From contig CANRJE010000076.1 of assembly GCA_947630865.1 (NCBI GenBank), positions 1-6,628 of the forward strand: DNA of 6,628 nt, written 5' to 3'. The DNA is from an uncultured Bacilli bacterium. GTDB taxonomy: Bacteria > Bacillota_I > Bacilli_A > RF39 > UBA660. The notes beneath the pieces were generated by a model. It saw nothing but the letters and a program-made list of their open reading frames with translations, did not search any database and had not been told where the DNA came from. Both the position numbers and the translations under genes were made by a program. Positions 5,810 to 6,628 of the stretch are shown here, one piece after another (position 1 is the stretch's first letter; each line of letters opens with the position of its first letter).

Positions 5810-6499
5810 ATGTCTCATATTCATATATCTCAAGAAGAAATAGAAAGAATAAGAAAATTAAAAGCTGTTAATGGTAAAAATGGTGATTATGGAAAATGTT
5901 ATTTCTTAAATAAAAACACTTTATTCAAATTATTTTATCCACCTGGTTGTGAAGAAGAATTGCATTTTGTTGGAAGAAAGTCTGATTATATAAGTTTTCC
6001 AATTAATACATATTATGATGATAAAATGAATATTGTTGGATACACTATAAAATATTTTCCAGGAAGAAATCTTTGGTTTGGATTTCGACCAAATGATGAG
6101 ATTGAAAAGTTAAAATCGGCTTATTTTAAAGCAATAGATGTTATAAAAAAACATCCAGATGTTTTGATGAAAGATTTAATTTGTTATAATATGATGTATG
6201 ACTCTACTACTAATGCTTTTTATTTAATTGATACAGATAAATGGATTGTAGGAGAAGATACTTATTTTACAAATGCTTATAAGTTTGATAAACAAATAAT
6301 GTTTATATTTACAACTCTTTTTTTAAGATGGAGAGATTATTCTTTAAATGAAATAAAATCATTAAGAGATATATATAAAGAATATGTTTATGATGTTAAA
6401 AGATTAGGAATTTTTCCAGATTTTTTAACTGAAGTTTCAAAACTTGTAAGTGAACGAAAAGAAGAAGAAGTTAAAACCATTGGTGATTTAAGAATTTGA
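5810..6499 (+). CDS. Compact protein-kinase-like protein
   Basis: A 229-residue soluble protein whose order of motifs matches a small kinase/phosphotransferase fold. NGKNGDYGKCYFL (21-33) resembles the glycine-rich loop; Lys40 in TLFKLF fits the ATP-binding lysine; IVGYTIKYFPGRNLW (75-89) resembles the hinge strand (Ey.pG..L); Asp122 and Asn127 in KDLICYNMMYD have exactly the D-x4-N spacing of the catalytic loop; and Asp141 in YLIDTDKW fits the DFG aspartate. These are sequence observations; family membership and activity are inference, and the substrate is unknown. The C-lobe beyond the DFG site is short (about 85 residues) and there is no membrane segment. I prefer ATG 5810 to TTG 5786 (237 residues) because the family-like N-terminus begins there and the TTG lacks a ribosome binding site, but the site before 5810 (AGAAAGAAG) is also weak. 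It follows a hairpin, so it may have its own promoter. Confidence 0.75.
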   Translation: MSHIHISQEEIERIRKLKAVNGKNGDYGKCYFLNKNTLFKLFYPPGCEEELHFVGRKSDYISFPINTYYDDKMNIVGYTIKYFPGRNLWFGFRPNDEIEKLKSAYFKAIDVIKKHPDVLMKDLICYNMMYDSTTNAFYLIDTDKWIVGEDTYFTNAYKFDKQIMFIFTTLFLRWRDYSLNEIKSLRDIYKEYVYDVKRLGIFPDFLTEVSKLVSERKEEEVKTIGDLRI

Positions 6500-6628
6500 A
6501 AACATTTTTTAATTTTAGCTTCAATATTTTCTTAAGTATTATATATTAGCTTCATTAAATGACCACATTTGCTTTCTATTTCGATTAAATAAATTGTAGC
6601 AGTAAATGGCCATTTAATTAATTAAGAG
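6500..6628. other. Terminal non-coding stretch with an imperfect inverted repeat
   Basis: No credible gene is seen in the last 129 bases. ATTAAATGACCA (6554-6565) pairs with TGGCCATTTAAT (6607-6618) with one A-C mismatch, and after a 2-base bulge TTTGCT (6568-6573) pairs with AGTAAA (6601-6606), leaving a loop of 27 bases. TTAGCTTCA occurs at 6515-6523 and again at 6546-6554, 31 bases apart. There is no T run after the 3' arm, so a plain terminator is not indicated; the role is unknown and the strand cannot be decided. Confidence 0.45.

Noticed and set aside
1..6628. Use of the Mycoplasma code (TGA as Trp)
   Set aside because: TGA ends the genes at 1587, 5685 and 6499 in sensible places, and all conserved Trp positions in LeuS use TGG.

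Overview
The window looks like a chromosomal stretch from a very AT-rich Gram-positive bacterium of the Bacillota/Bacilli type, possibly an uncultured gut lineage such as the RF39-like clades; that placement is an inference. The supports are a T-box riboswitch, Shine-Dalgarno-led genes with TTG and ATG starts, extended -10 promoters of the TRTGN type, and short U-tailed intrinsic terminators. Three genes end in TGA while TGG encodes tryptophan throughout, so the standard bacterial code applies and not the Mycoplasma code. No phage, transposon, CRISPR or tRNA/rRNA signal is visible. All genes lie on the + strand.

Layout. 2-154 is the C-terminal end of a surface-type protein with a DUF6273-like tail, and it is clearly richer in GC than what follows. 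207-264 is a compact junction where a promoter, an intrinsic terminator and a ribosome binding site overlap. 263-940 encodes a membrane-anchored, Glu/Lys-rich protein of unknown function. 979-1199 holds a promoter and a complete leucine-type T-box leader (specifier CTT, antiterminator and terminator both readable). It controls a two-gene operon: a small three-helix membrane protein (1216-1587) overlapping leuS, leucyl-tRNA synthetase (1568-3967), which ends at a strong terminator.

Downstream are three lineage-type genes. A single-pass membrane protein (4041-4982) and a C-terminally membrane-anchored protein (5050-5685) sit behind promoters sharing an identical 17-base core. The third is a compact protein-kinase-like protein (5810-6499) that keeps the expected Lys, Asp-x4-Asn and second Asp positions. 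A long hairpin separates the last two genes, and an imperfect inverted repeat lies in the terminal 130 bases.

Function. The only pathway that can be named with confidence is leucine charging. Uncharged tRNA-Leu should favour the antiterminator and raise expression of both the small membrane protein and LeuS. The most interesting points are that unknown membrane protein under tRNA-Leu control, a short T-box with no evident Stem II region, the repeated arrangement in which a new promoter sits on the preceding gene's terminator, and a kinase-like protein beside a membrane-anchored protein whose N-terminal segment locally resembles a degenerate kinase catalytic loop.
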